DNA from: G963664935 sp963664935 | GTDB lineage: Bacteria; Pseudomonadota; Gammaproteobacteria; Methylococcales; G963664935 | Direction: 5' to 3' | Length of the DNA: 64,000 nucleotides | NCBI GenBank assembly: GCA_963664935.2 | Contig: CAXXSE010000007.1 | Coordinates: forward strand, 1,116,001 to 1,180,000 | Shown: positions 1 through 8,635 of the stretch, piece by piece | How the letters are laid out: the number at the start of each line of letters is the position of its first letter | Numbering within the stretch: the stretch's first letter is position 1 | Program-made: the position numbers and the translations under genes | Notes under the pieces: model-generated | What the model was told of the DNA's origin: nothing | What the model saw: only the letters and a program-made list of their open reading frames with translations | Databases searched by the model: none

Positions 1-745
1 TGTTCCTGAGCGCTGGGCAGACTACAGAATATTCTGGGAGCGTTTGACTAATCCAATTTTTCATCCTTTTATTAATAATGGACATGAAATAAATCTGGTT
101 GTTGAGCCAACCAAAGAAGGCTATATCCATGCGTGTACGCCACATGACGTTATTCGTGTCCTTGAACTGTTGAAGCAAGAACACTTAGAAGAAATAGAAT
201 TATTAGTATTTAGACAGCCTAAGAAGAAAGAAGAGATTTTGAAACCTTGCTGGGGACGCTTTGTCTATTACGCTGATTTAGGAGGGTATTCAGGTCCGGC
301 TGTGTATCTTGAAGCTATTCAATCTGATTGCACCATCAAATGGAGCAAGAAGTTAAACCCATACCAGAAGAAGGAACTGAACTCACTTGAAGCTGATGGG
401 CATCGTATTGAGAAAGTAAAACGGGGCTATGAGATTAACACGTCAATAGCAGCAGTGAGAAATACGCAGCTTTTTCGAACGCTTCCTCATGAAATTGGCC
501 ATGCTGTAGATTATCTCTATAACTCACTAAGGCCCTCGATTCAGTCTGATTCTGAAGCGGAGGATGAATATATAACAGCGGTTTATAATGCAAAGCCCTC
601 CTTAGACAAGGAGGAATATGCTCACAGATATGCAAGGGAATTTTTTGAAAAATGGTCAAAGAGTGGAGCCTTACCATTTGCACGGATCTATGGAAAAGAA
701 GAACTTGAGGGTATGGGGTTAAATCCAAAATGGTTCTGTATTTAG
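1..745 (+). CDS. Putative zinc metallopeptidase-like cassette protein, 5' end missing
   Basis: The reading frame is open to the left edge, so the true start lies outside the window; a TTG at 44 is only the first in-frame start-like codon inside it. A PHEIGHAVD segment carries an HExxH zinc-binding motif, and a later acidic stretch (SEAEDEY) could supply the third metal ligand, as in small zincin-like proteins. No signal peptide or membrane segment is visible in the part present. The gene ends just before an attC site, so it is the first visible cassette gene of the array. Substrate and role are unknown, and the peptidase reading rests on the motif alone. Confidence 0.6.
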   Translation, partial: VPERWADYRIFWERLTNPIFHPFINNGHEINLVVEPTKEGYIHACTPHDVIRVLELLKQEHLEEIELLVFRQPKKKEEILKPCWGRFVYYADLGGYSGPAVYLEAIQSDCTIKWSKKLNPYQKKELNSLEADGHRIEKVKRGYEINTSIAAVRNTQLFRTLPHEIGHAVDYLYNSLRPSIQSDSEAEDEYITAVYNAKPSLDKEEYAHRYAREFFEKWSKSGALPFARIYGKEELEGMGLNPKWFCI

Positions 746-752
746 GAGTAGC

Positions 753-840
753 AGCTAACCAGAAAATCAAGCGGACGCATGACAGCGAGTTTCTCCGAAT
801 CTAGGTTCGGAGCGTGCGCCGCTTATTAAAACCGTTATGT
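753..840 (+). repeat. attC recombination site
   Basis: The segment runs from an AGCTAAC outer core site to GTTATGT at 834-840. Between them are inverted arms (AAGCGGACGCA against TGCGCCGCTT) and a small hairpin (CTCCGAA/TTCGGAG). This is the layout of an integron attC site, lying between the stop of one small gene and the start of the next. Confidence 0.75.
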
Positions 841-849
841 GGATAAGTT

Positions 850-1215
850 ATGAGTTCTAAACAAAAAGTGAAACCCAGATTTGTAACCCTTGAGGCCAAC
901 TTTAAAGGTGGTCCATATCCAGATAGGGTTACCTTTAACAAAGAAACTGGTAATTTAGAGTTTGGAAATAATAAAGAGGTGTTAATACCCAAGACTGCAA
1001 ATGTTGAATGGGCATATGCGAGGCCGAAGAAAGAAAAAGCGATTCGGAGGTATCCTGTTGATGAAAAAAATATGCAACTCCATCCGGACTATAGCTTGAT
1101 GCGAGCTGATATTGTTTATGTAATAGATACAAATACTGATCGTGAAAATAAATTATCAGTTAGCTGTATTCTTCAAGGAGCGCCAAGGCTTGATGAGAAC
1201 GGAGAAAAAGTATGA
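850..1215 (+). CDS. Hypothetical cassette protein (121 aa)
   Basis: The ATG lies 10 bp after the attC core site, the usual place for a cassette gene. The product is a soluble, charged 121-residue protein with no signal peptide or membrane segment. I do not recognise its family. The next reading frame begins within a few bases of its TGA stop, suggesting a two-gene cassette with coupled translation. Function is unknown. Confidence 0.65.
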   Translation: MSSKQKVKPRFVTLEANFKGGPYPDRVTFNKETGNLEFGNNKEVLIPKTANVEWAYARPKKEKAIRRYPVDEKNMQLHPDYSLMRADIVYVIDTNTDRENKLSVSCILQGAPRLDENGEKV

Positions 1216-1545
1216 ATACACTTTAAATCACTCCCATATTTAGTAGTTAAGGGAGATATTGAATCTCCAGAAAAGGCCGCCTGGTGTCAGTTGATAAAGA
1301 GGGAAGTTGATAATCCAGGTAAAAATATACTTGTAATTGTGGATGCATATCTAGATGAGTTGGAGTTATATAACTCTGGGGAAAGGCCGGTTTTGCGAGA
1401 GTTCTATTTGCCTAGGACTGTGAATTTAATGTATGCAAGTGCGGATGTTGGCAAAGAGCATACTGTAAATAAGGTCATGTCCCAAGCGGACAAAGCAGCA
1501 ACAAAAATGACTAAACAAATTCTTTCAGGTGAGGTTCGTGTATAG
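1216..1545 (+). CDS. Hypothetical cassette protein, start codon unclear
   Basis: The frame is open from 1216 and reads as ordinary protein (KSLPYLVVKGDIESPEKAAW and onward), but no ATG, GTG or TTG is found near its beginning; the first is a TTG at 1291. An ATG at 1212 overlaps the upstream stop but is in another frame and ends after four codons. The likeliest explanation is a single-base deletion just after that ATG, or use of an ATA start. The gene ends directly before a split attC site, so it is the second gene of its cassette. The family is not recognised. Confidence 0.5.
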   Translation: MHFKSLPYLVVKGDIESPEKAAWCQLIKREVDNPGKNILVIVDAYLDELELYNSGERPVLREFYLPRTVNLMYASADVGKEHTVNKVMSQADKAATKMTKQILSGEVRV

Positions 1546-1557
1546 ATATCCACATAA

Positions 1558-2276
1558 TCGGGATAGGGAGCTACTCAAGTAGCCCCCTCCCACAGCACCG
1601 TACATACGGGTCCGTATACGGCGCCTAGCCTGGTATTACCAGAGATACTTCATCGGGCAAATCGAATTCATATCAAGTGTCTATCGGGCCGTAGCCGGAT
1701 GGTGAATCTTGCACCATAGCGCTCTTTGGCTATACACGTATTCAATACGATGTATTCCACCGACGCAAGATCGATAGGCGATGGATTCATGACGCGCCTG
1801 GTCTCCAATTCCCCGGTCGGGGTTTGCGAATGACCAAAGCTCACGAGCACCACCTTATCACACTGCCTTCAGACCTTTCCCCAACAACATCATTGGGTTC
1901 TCGTCCTCGGCTGACTTCTGCCCTGTTAACGCGCACCTTCGCAGGCTCTGTTCCACCGCTGCCGTTAGGCAACTTAGGCAGGCAGATCTCCCCGGGTAAA
2001 AACATGATCTTTCCCTGCACAACCACTACATTTACCCTCCCCCAGTGATCCAGAGGGGCTTCGTCATGTTGTGCTGACTCGCCCTGAGGTTCGGCCTTAT
2101 ATGTAGTTTCTGTCCGTTGGCTCGCAGGTTTGCACTTAGGCTTCTTTCAGCGGGTCGGTCGCCCTTCCGCACCTTGCCCTTGGCTAGTACTTTTAAAGTT
2201 GTCAAATATAACTCCTTTCTGGATAATGTACAGGGGACTTGCACCCCATAAAATCATGCCCATGCCGGGCACACAC
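1558..2276 (-). mobile_element. ORF-less group II intron, copy 1, inserted in an attC site
   Basis: Read on the minus strand, the element begins at 2276 with GTGTGTGCCCGGCATGGGC, the group II intron 5' boundary, followed by a GGGTGCAAGTCCC element. It ends near 1558 with a domain V-like hairpin (CCGTATACGGACCCGTATGTACGG) and the tail GGAGGGGGCTACTTGAG, then CTCCCTATCCCGA. At 719 bp it has no room for a reverse transcriptase and none is encoded, so movement would need a protein in trans. Its right flank is most of an attC site and its left flank is CACATAA, the missing outer core half, so it interrupts attC on the bottom strand, as group IIC-attC introns do. Boundaries may be off by two bases. 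Confidence 0.8.
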
Positions 2277-2395
2277 ATCAGGTTCAGCCTGAGGCAAAAC
2301 CCTTTGTTTCCTCAAAGGTTTTTGTGTAATTCAATTTCAGTGACTTCGTTCGAGTCTCTGGAAGGGTTTTGCCCAAGTTAACCTGGGCGTTATGT
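2277..2395 (+). repeat. attC site (long, VCR-like), split by intron copy 1
   Basis: The site ends in the core GTTATGT at 2389-2395 and contains imperfect arms (CCTGAGGCAAAACCC against GGGTTTTGCCCAAGTTAACC). Closely related sequences recur at 10334-10450 and 11086-11213, marking one attC family. The partner outer half, CACATAA, lies at 1551-1557 on the other side of the intron. Confidence 0.75.
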
Positions 2396-2408
2396 CTAAA
2401 AGGGAAAT

Positions 2409-2743
2409 ATGGAAAATTTAATTTTTGTATTCATTTTTGCCTTCATCGTATTTTTCATTTTCGTAGCATTTACAAAAAAGGAAAAGGTTTATTTTTTGGC
2501 GGAGAACTGGTGAAAACCATTGGAAATAAAGTTGGTAGCAAGCGGGGTATTTTTAATGCCAACGTAAAAGTTCATGTGGTTAAAACGCAGCTTCCTAAAC
2601 CAAATAAATATCAAGTTGGCCTAGAGCTTGGCCAATCATCATTTGCCAGTTATCAAATGACGCCAATTACTCTCAGCACAAGAGAGGCTCGACTTCTTAT
2701 TAATATGTTGGAAGAAGCACTAGAGTATGAAAATAAAACATAA
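2409..2743 (+). pseudogene. Small membrane cassette protein, apparently frameshifted
   Basis: An ATG at 2409, 13 bp after attC, opens a frame whose first 20 residues form a hydrophobic helix (MENLIFVFIFAFIVFFIFVA), but that frame stops at TGA about 35 codons later. A different frame then runs to 2743 with GGELVKTIGNKVGSKRG and a well-formed C-terminus. Adding one T to the TTTTTT run near 2490 would join the two into one protein of about 110 residues with one N-terminal membrane anchor. The family is not recognised. The break may be a mutation or a homopolymer read error. Confidence 0.5.
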
Positions 2744-2830
2744 CCAAACAAATCCAGCTGAGCCGCAAACCCGCCGCTCCTCGTGCCTCGTCTCTCTGGG
2801 CTTGCGACCAGCTGATTTGCGACGTTATGT
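2738..2830 (+). repeat. attC recombination site
   Basis: Outer core ACATAAC at 2738-2744 and core GTTATGT at 2824-2830 are exact inverted partners. Between them AATCCAGCTGAGCCGCAAA pairs imperfectly with TTGCGACCAGCTGATT around a CG-rich centre. This is a complete attC of about 93 bp. Confidence 0.85.
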
Positions 2831-2875
2831 CCAAAACTCCTATTACCAGAGGGATGCTTAAATTTCAGAGTTAGC

Positions 2876-2904
2876 TTAACGTCTATATCACAATGTGCTA
2901 TAGT
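2876..2904 (+). promoter_or_regulatory. Cassette-borne promoter for the RelE/XRE pair
   Basis: A TTAACG -35 box at 2876-2881, a 17-base spacer and a TATAGT -10 box at 2899-2904 match the sigma-70 consensus at 4 and 5 of 6 positions. The predicted transcription start is about 2911, which is also the A of the in-frame ATG, so the message may be leaderless. Confidence 0.5.
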
Positions 2905-2910
2905 CTCGTT

Positions 2911-3285
2911 ATGAAGAGACTATCTACTAAATGGTTCAAGAAATGGTCTAAAAAGGTTAATTTAACGAATCAAGATTTGCTAGAGGCTATCAAGAATTTA
3001 GAAGACGGGTTATCTACTACAGACATAGGGAGCCACCTGTTTAAAGTTCGAGTCAAGAGAGAACACAGTGGAAAAAGCTCAGGATTCAGAACAATTATTG
3101 TTTATCAAAAAAATAACAAAGCAATTTTTCTATATGGATTTGGAAAGAATGAAAAACCAAATATTGACAAAGCTGAATTGCAATATTTCAAGAAACTAGG
3201 AAATGATCTTTTAGCTTTGAACTCAGCGCAGCTTGAACAATTTTTGGAACAAAAAGTCTTATTTGATTTAGAGGAGGTAGAATGA
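2911..3285 (+). CDS. RelE/HigB-type toxin of a type II toxin-antitoxin cassette
   Basis: The protein has the pattern of the RelE-like toxins of the PF06296 type: an N-terminal TKWFKKWSKK segment, a central LFKVRVKREHSGKSSGFRTI and an AIFLYGFGKNEKPNI strand, then KKLGNDLLAL. Such proteins are ribosome-dependent or free mRNA interferases. An earlier in-frame ATG exists at 2893, but a promoter -10 box overlaps it, so 2911 is preferred. The stop overlaps the start of the XRE-family partner by 4 bp, so the two are co-translated with toxin first, the order found in HigBA and related pairs. The activity is inferred from family and context. Confidence 0.8.
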   Translation: MKRLSTKWFKKWSKKVNLTNQDLLEAIKNLEDGLSTTDIGSHLFKVRVKREHSGKSSGFRTIIVYQKNNKAIFLYGFGKNEKPNIDKAELQYFKKLGNDLLALNSAQLEQFLEQKVLFDLEEVE

Positions 3286-3602
3286 GAAATTCGATAAAAA
3301 GTGCAATTGGTGAAACAGTTCAGAATATGGTGAATTCTGGAATAAAAGTCTCCTTTACAAAAAAAGAACTTGATTCATTGGGGGTAGAAATTCCAAAGGT
3401 TCAATTCACAGCAGAACAGATCATAGCTATCAGGAAACAAATGAGCCTCAGTCAAACAGTATTTGCTAGGGTCTTAAATGTTAGTCCATCTTCAATAAGG
3501 CAGTGGGAGCAAGGAAAAAGAAAGCCAAGTGGTTCTACAAAAGTTTTACTTGAGCTTCTTGAAAAATCTCCACACCTTCTTGATTATAGGCTCAGTGCAT
3601 AA
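3282..3602 (+). CDS. XRE-family antitoxin partner
   Basis: This 106-residue protein has a helix-turn-helix in its second half (MSLSQTVFARVLNVSPSSIR, then WEQGKRKPSG), typical of HigA/XRE antitoxins that bind the toxin and repress their own promoter. It overlaps the upstream RelE-like toxin gene by 4 bp (ATGA). The gene ends 9 bp before a split attC site, completing the two-gene cassette. An RBS-like GAGGAGG precedes the ATG. Confidence 0.8.
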   Translation: MRNSIKSAIGETVQNMVNSGIKVSFTKKELDSLGVEIPKVQFTAEQIIAIRKQMSLSQTVFARVLNVSPSSIRQWEQGKRKPSGSTKVLLELLEKSPHLLDYRLSA

Positions 3603-3618
3603 TGGGTAAAAGACATAA

Positions 3619-4333
3619 GAGGGATAGGAAAGGGTTTCTATCCCCTCCCTCCCACACCACCCCGCATACGGGTCCGTACAGGGCGGTTACCTAGAGTGCC
3701 GGACCGTAGTCGGGCCAATGAATATTGAATAGACCAGAAATACTCATTGTGGATTTCACTAAACCATCAACGCGCCTGTTAACCCTTAAGGCTGCCTGTC
3801 GGCCGCAACTGAGCACAAAGCTTGATGGGTAATTTCCTCTCTTGGCTTTAGGCCTTCGCTTCATCATAAAATCATGATTCCACTACTATGCCTTCTGCTG
3901 ACTTTTGTCCAATCACCTTATGCATTACTGCATAAAGCGCTCCCGTCTTTTGACGGGCGCAAAGCCGGACAGATCTCCCCGGGTAAGAACATGATCTTTC
4001 CCTATACAACCGCTGCATTTACCATCTCCCAGAGATCCGGATGGGCTTTGTCAAGTGGTGCTGACTCGCCCTGGGGTTCGGCCTACTATGCAATTTATTC
4101 ACCACCTCCCTGTGGTTCCCCCTTCGGGCCAGCTAAAGCTGTTCAAATTCGTTCCTGACGAATTTGTCTGTTCGTCGGCTCATAGGTTTGCACTTAGGCT
4201 TCTTTCAGACGGTCGGTCGCCCTTCCGCCCTTGCCCTCGGCTAGTACTTTTAAAGTTGTCAAAAATGACCTCTTTCCGGATAATGTACAGGGGACTTACA
4301 CCCCATAAAATCATGCCCATGCCGGGCACACAC
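3619..4333 (-). mobile_element. ORF-less group II intron, copy 2, inserted in an attC site
   Basis: This is a diverged relative of the intron at 1558-2276, in the same orientation. On the minus strand it starts at 4333 with GTGTGTGCCCGGCATGGGC and ends near 3619 with a domain V-like hairpin (CCTGTACGGACCCGTATGCGG) and a CCCTTTCCTATCCCTC tail. The two copies share long internal stretches, for example around 1988-2100 and 3968-4085, but differ at many positions and in the domain IV region. It has no reverse transcriptase. Removing it joins GACATAA to CAATCACTCC, restoring a perfect outer attC core (GACATAAC), so the insertion is precise. Insertion at the same attC position in both cases points to attC-targeted mobility. 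Confidence 0.8.
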
Positions 4334-4398
4334 CAATCACTCCAGCTGACCGTTGTTCCGCTACGCTCCACAGCGGCATCTGAGCTCGGTCGTTATGT
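4334..4398 (+). repeat. attC site, split by intron copy 2
   Basis: The remaining part runs from AATCACTCCAGCTGACC through GAGCTCGGTC to the core GTTATGT at 4392-4398. The separated outer half GACATAA is at 3612-3618. Together they make an attC of about 70 bp. Confidence 0.75.
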
Positions 4399-4424
4399 GA
4401 ATAGAATTATTGCGGAGAAGAAAA

Positions 4425-5006
4425 ATGGACTTAGCAGCACTATTTGATTCATTCTATAGCAAATTTGTACTTCGGGATCTGTTTGGAAAGATAGTGCCTG
4501 GTATTTTGCTAATCCTAGGTGTCTGTATAGGTATCTTAGGGGTAGAAAAAATAAGTATTCTGCACTCCAAAATGACATTTGCCACATGGATTATCGTTGG
4601 AGGATTTTCTTGGTTATTGGGGTTTGTTGTCAAATATATAGGTGAAAAACTACACCTACTAAGGACACACCCAAAAAATATAGATAAAACTCGAAAAGAA
4701 TTCTTTCCAGATCTTCACTCCTTTCATAAAAATTCTACAACACACGAAAAGGTTCATGCTGAAAGGCTAAACATTATCAAAGAAGCAGTTGGTAACGGCG
4801 CTATTTCGTTATTGCTTTCTTCTGCAATTATTCCTACAAGTTTATGGATTTATAAGACACCTATATCCTCGCAAGTATGGTTGTCTCTTCTTCTTAGTGT
4901 ATTCGCGGCATTTTGCCTTTGGCGAATGCATATTGAGCATGTGGAGAGGTTTGGTAGCTATATATGCAATGCTAATAGCCATAGATCACATGATGAGCAG
5001 AGATAA
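4425..5006 (+). CDS. Hypothetical cassette membrane protein
   Basis: The ATG at 4425 is preceded by GGAGAAG and lies 26 bp after the attC core. The 193-residue product has two hydrophobic segments in the first third (about residues 20-40 and 48-68), a charged middle region, and two more hydrophobic segments near residues 120-160, so it is probably an inner-membrane protein with four helices. The family is not recognised. The gene ends 3 bp before the next attC, so it fills its cassette completely. Confidence 0.65.
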   Translation: MDLAALFDSFYSKFVLRDLFGKIVPGILLILGVCIGILGVEKISILHSKMTFATWIIVGGFSWLLGFVVKYIGEKLHLLRTHPKNIDKTRKEFFPDLHSFHKNSTTHEKVHAERLNIIKEAVGNGAISLLLSSAIIPTSLWIYKTPISSQVWLSLLLSVFAAFCLWRMHIEHVERFGSYICNANSHRSHDEQR

Positions 5007-5008
5007 CC

Positions 5009-5075
5009 ACATAACACGGCGCTCCAGCCGACGTCGGCGCTGTTGCGCCTCCTCGGCTGAGCTTGGTCGTTATGC
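5009..5075 (+). repeat. attC recombination site
   Basis: Outer core ACATAAC (5009-5015) and core GTTATGC (5069-5075) bracket arms CTCCAGCCGA and CTCGGCTGAG with a CG-rich loop. This is the cleanest short attC of the window, about 67 bp. Confidence 0.85.
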
Positions 5076-5106
5076 ATCAAGAGGATAAATCACATAGAAT
5101 ACCAGC

Positions 5107-5340
5107 ATGGATTTCGAAATTATTAGCGACATTCGTTATTCTGAAAGCTTTGCTCAAGGGACTGGAATTAGGGAACTTCCTCGCGTACAGAAAATCTACG
5201 GAAAAGGTCGCTGGCGAAAATGTAAAGGTGAAGCTACTATCAGGTTGGCAGATGGAACTGTGTTAAATGCAGAGATTCATTGGTACGAAGCCCACGGGAT
5301 TGGAAAGCGTGAGTTTAAAATAAAGCAGTATTTGGAGTAA
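5107..5340 (+). CDS. Hypothetical cassette protein A (HWYEAHGIG family)
   Basis: A 77-residue protein starting 31 bp after attC. The C-terminal half carries ADGTVLNAEIHWYEAHGIG followed by a basic KREFKIK segment. A clear relative lies in this window at 9760-9999 (HWYEHYGIGRFETKLK). In both places it is followed at once by a second small gene of one family, so A and B form a conserved two-gene cassette. Here the stop and the next start overlap as TAATG. The residues from about 42 on are duplicated downstream by a tandem repeat. Function is unknown; a toxin-immunity-like pair is one possibility, with no direct support. Confidence 0.6.
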   Translation: MDFEIISDIRYSESFAQGTGIRELPRVQKIYGKGRWRKCKGEATIRLADGTVLNAEIHWYEAHGIGKREFKIKQYLE

Positions 5341-5665
5341 TGTATATGACAAACCCTAAATTTGTTATTTGTATAAATAATTCAGGCTACGAGGTATCGC
5401 TTGAGCTTCGCAAATTATACCAGTTAATGCCAGATGAAGTAGCTGCTGAAGCTACTATCAGGTTGGCAGATGGAACTGTGTTAAATGCAGAGATTCATTG
5501 GTACGAAGCCCACGGGATTGGAAAGCGTGAGTTTAAAATAAAGCAGTATTTGGAGTAATGTATATGACAAACCCTAAATTTGTTATTTGTATAAATAATT
5601 CAGGCTACGAGGTATCGCTTGAGCTTCGCAAATTATACCAGTTAATGCCAGATGAAGTAGCTGCT
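5230..5665 (+). repeat. 218-bp perfect tandem duplication
   Basis: Two adjacent copies, 5230-5447 and 5448-5665, appear identical on reading. The unit covers the 3' part of gene A and the 5' part of gene B. Because 218 is not a multiple of three, the junction at 5447/5448 changes frame and fuses the two genes. Confidence 0.9.
5340..5558 (+). CDS. Chimeric B-A protein made by tandem duplication
   Basis: This 72-residue frame starts exactly like gene B (MYMTNPKFVICINNSGYEVS) and, after residue 36, continues with the C-terminal half of gene A, including HWYEAHGIG. It overlaps the gene A stop by TAATG and the following gene B start in the same way, so all three frames could be translated as a coupled series. 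It exists only because of the 218-bp duplication and is probably a by-product, although a fused product would carry the conserved end of A. Confidence 0.55.
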   Translation: MYMTNPKFVICINNSGYEVSLELRKLYQLMPDEVAAEATIRLADGTVLNAEIHWYEAHGIGKREFKIKQYLE

Positions 5666-5785
5666 AAGCACCGTCAGTTACGAATAGTTGATGAGTCGGG
5701 AGAGGACTATGTATATCCAGAATCTTTCTTTTTACCAGTAGCTTTATCTGAAAACGTAGCGCAAAAAGTCGCGCACATTGCATAA
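5558..5785 (+). CDS. Hypothetical cassette protein B (GxxYxYPxxF family)
   Basis: A 75-residue soluble protein with the motif RIVDESGEDYVYPESFF. The second gene of the related cassette at 9996-10322 has the same motif twice (GKPYLYPPELF and GERYSYPKSL), so that protein seems to contain a duplicated version of this fold. The start overlaps the previous stop (TAATG), indicating translational coupling to gene A or its duplicate. It ends inside the outer core of an attC site. Function is unknown. Confidence 0.6.
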   Translation: MYMTNPKFVICINNSGYEVSLELRKLYQLMPDEVAAKHRQLRIVDESGEDYVYPESFFLPVALSENVAQKVAHIA

Positions 5786-5841
5786 CGAATAAGGTTAGAT
5801 TGTGTGAGCGGAGCGAACCACAATCTAACCGTTTGTTGGAC
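5780..5841 (+). repeat. attC recombination site
   Basis: The site has outer core GCATAAC (5780-5786), perfect arms GGTTAGATTGTG and CACAATCTAACC around a GAGCGGAGC centre, and end core GTTGGAC (5835-5841). It is the last attC before the IS91-like unit. Confidence 0.75.
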
Positions 5842-6893
5842 AAGCCCGTCGGTTATGATCCAGTTTCTCTATGAAAATATGTTTTTGAGTCTCGCGGCCT
5901 CTCAAGGCTTACGGTGACCCGCAAACCTCAAGATCCAGCGAATACGGTTGCTATTGCAGCAACGTGTGGTAAGAATGCCTTTCTAGTGAGGCCAATTCCG
6001 CCTATTTTACCCATTTTTTAGACAAGCGGGTTCCTCAGCGCTATACACTGAATTTAAATCCATCCGCAGGGGTGGTAGCGTTTACATGATCAATGGCTCC
6101 AGCGTATTATCATGTCGGTACCGCCACCTTCCATGGGAACAGCGGAGGAACCCGTGTTTTGATAATCTTCATCGGACCACCGCAACACCGACAGGTTAGT
6201 GTGGGTCGTTTTCTAAGCCATGCCAATGCTCGGCCTAGATCCAGTTTGAGTAAATACTGAAGCAACTGTATCGAGTGTTTGCTATTGGGGTGCAGAAAAC
6301 CGAAATTCCTAGCCCGTCTAAACCTTTTGGGTAGGACATGCTGGAGGATCAACCACAAAAATTGCGGGCCGGAAACGGTCTTAAGCTCAATCTGCTGGGT
6401 CTTGCTATTTGGGTAGCGAAAAGTCACTTGACCCGCCTCACAGGCAACAATATCCTTTTCCTGGATCACGCCGCGATAGAGGTAACGACCCAGATAGATC
6501 AACGCCTTCTCACCGGAGCCGACCGATTTGCAGTCCACGACCCACTGTTCAGGGTGTCTAGCCGGTAGCACAAGCTCTGCCTGAGTCATTTCCTCAAGCA
6601 TCTTGGCGCGAAACACTTTGGCCAGTGCCTGATGGTTGAACAGGTAACCGCTCTTGGTTTTGATCTTGTTTTTGACTTTAGGCTTGTTTTTCTTGGTTCG
6701 CCAAAGTTTATTCAACGCATCAATCGCCGCTGCAGGCATGATCATATGCACATGGGTATGAAAATCCAGACAGCGAGAATGGGTGTGTAAAACAGCAATA
6801 GCGCCCGGAATCCCCTGAAGCTGTTTGTCGTTTTGACTAAAGGTTCGCAGTGTATCCCAACAGCATTGGATCATCGTCGAATACATCTGGCGA

Positions 6894-8304
6894 AGTCTAT
6901 TCCAATCTATAAATGGCCCTGAAACAGAGGGGTAGAGAATCTACCTGAAGAGGCAAATCAGGCAATACTCCGCTCCTGCTCAAAGATGGTTTTGAAAAGT
7001 TTACGTTTGGCCTCATTCATCTGTTTGACTGCGTCATTGTCGCTGATTGAGAAGGCAATTGCATCCAGCTTTTTAAAGGTGGTTCCCAGTTTGAGATATT
7101 GGTTTGCATCAGGTAATGATTTGAGCTTCTCGTAGGGTGTCATCATTAACTTGTAGGGATAGCTCTTTTTCACCTTTCCTTTGTTGTCTTCTTTTGGGAC
7201 AGGAAAAAAGCAAGGACGATGGAAGTTGATATAGGGGTTGAAATACTCTCTGTGAAATTCATTAAGTTGAGGCGCCCAGTACCCCGGGATATGGTCGTAC
7301 CCCAGATGTTTGCGGATGATGGTTCTTGGACTCGCCGAGTGCATTGTCGTTGGAATGGCGTGGGCGTGATTTGGTCAGGTCAATATGGAGCTTTCCGAGC
7401 AGTTTTGCCACGGTATGATTGATGTATTCCGAACCGTTATCCGCGTGAAATGCCAGGATGACAAAAGGGAAGATTTCGATCAGCATCTCCAGGACCGGAA
7501 TCATGAAACGCTCAGTAATCCGTTCTACGGAGAATATACATTCAAATTGCGTGACTTCATCAACCGCATTGATATGGTAAACCCCTTTGATCCCATCCAG
7601 GTCGCCCTGATGGACTGTGTCGATCCGTAGAAAGCCTGGTTTACCTTCTGAATTGGGTTTTCGTCGCTCGCCTATCTGAGAGCGTTTTGAAGCGGTTTTA
7701 TCAAACTGGCGGCGCTGTCGTTGATAACACGTAGAATGACGAAGATTATAGAGATGGGCAACCGAAATCTTTGCTAAGCGCCCATAGCGATAATCCTCAT
7801 AGATCAAAAGCATCCGCTCACAGATCTTCTTGGTGGCTGCACCGCAGAGTGTCCCATGGAGCTTGTCGGTCTCAGCTAACAGCACTGCGTCCTCAGGGCG
7901 GTAGAAGCGTTCAAATCCCGATGCTGTACGCTGCTGGCGCTTGATGTATCCGGTTTTTTTGTATTGCTGTACCAGCCGTTTCACTTGCCGTGGAGAATAG
8001 CCACTCACCTGCTCCAGATAGCGGATGATCAATCCCTTACCGTTCTTGCTGCAAGAGATATAACTGAATTTGACCAATGTACGCCGAATCCACTGGTAGC
8101 GCTCTTCCTTGTTGGTAATTGAAAACTCAACCTCCACAGTTCCTTCGAGAAAGATGCGGACGTCATCCAATGTTTTTATCTTTTTGTCACTCATATAGAT
8201 CACCATAGGTGACCATCATGAGCAGAAATTACTCCTCAGGTACAGGGCCGTTTCACGTTGGAATCACGGCTCCCGTTCAGGGCCATTTCATATTGGACAA
8301 GACT
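6894..8304 (-). mobile_element. DDE insertion sequence, copy 1 (defective)
   Basis: This copy is nearly identical to the one at 36691-38106. Ends are imperfect inverted repeats beginning AGTCT and sharing AAATGGCCCTGAA. It is flanked by TGGCG at 6888-6892 and 8305-8309, a 5-bp target duplication, with one extra A at the left junction. It differs from copy 2 by a 5-bp deletion near 7324 and a few substitutions. Confidence 0.85.
6958..8194 (-). pseudogene. DDE transposase of insertion sequence copy 1, frameshifted
   Basis: The gene matches the intact 413-residue transposase at 36755-37996 but lacks five bases (CCGTT in plus-strand reading) near 7324, just after the catalytic Glu. The frame therefore breaks in NALGESKN, and the rest (6958-7344) is read in another frame. 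It also has Gly in place of Ala before the catalytic Glu. The first two catalytic acids (LRIDTVHQGD and FHADNGSEY) are kept. No functional protein is expected. Confidence 0.85.
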
Positions 8305-8635
8305 TGGCGTTGACGTGACCAAGCCAGGGGTCTAAACTCGGCGGGCAACGTGAACGTGACCAAGAAATACTCGGCAGGCACCTGTTTCTTGAGTTGTCGC
8401 TCCAACCACTGTTGGCTTTCGTGGGATTGACAGTGTGGGCAGTTGCGGTGTCCGCAGGAGTGCGGCACATAGGTCTGGCGTTCACAGGCGTCACAGCCCA
8501 CCAACATTTTGGGGCTGTGCCGGGTCCGGCAAATCTCCATGGCGGCGAGTGCCTTGCGATGAGAGGGCAGAAGCTGCCCTGCATATTGCGCCAGAAACTC
8601 GGTGCCAAAAGTCTTAATGATCGATGATAACAGTA

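Noticed and set aside
435..770. Minus-strand frame opposite the first gene
   Set aside because: It lies entirely within the coding frame of the plus-strand metallopeptidase-like gene and has no features of its own.
1668..2381. Several open frames in the group II introns
   Set aside because: They are translations of structured RNA; none resembles a maturase or any known protein. The same holds for frames in 3874-4447.
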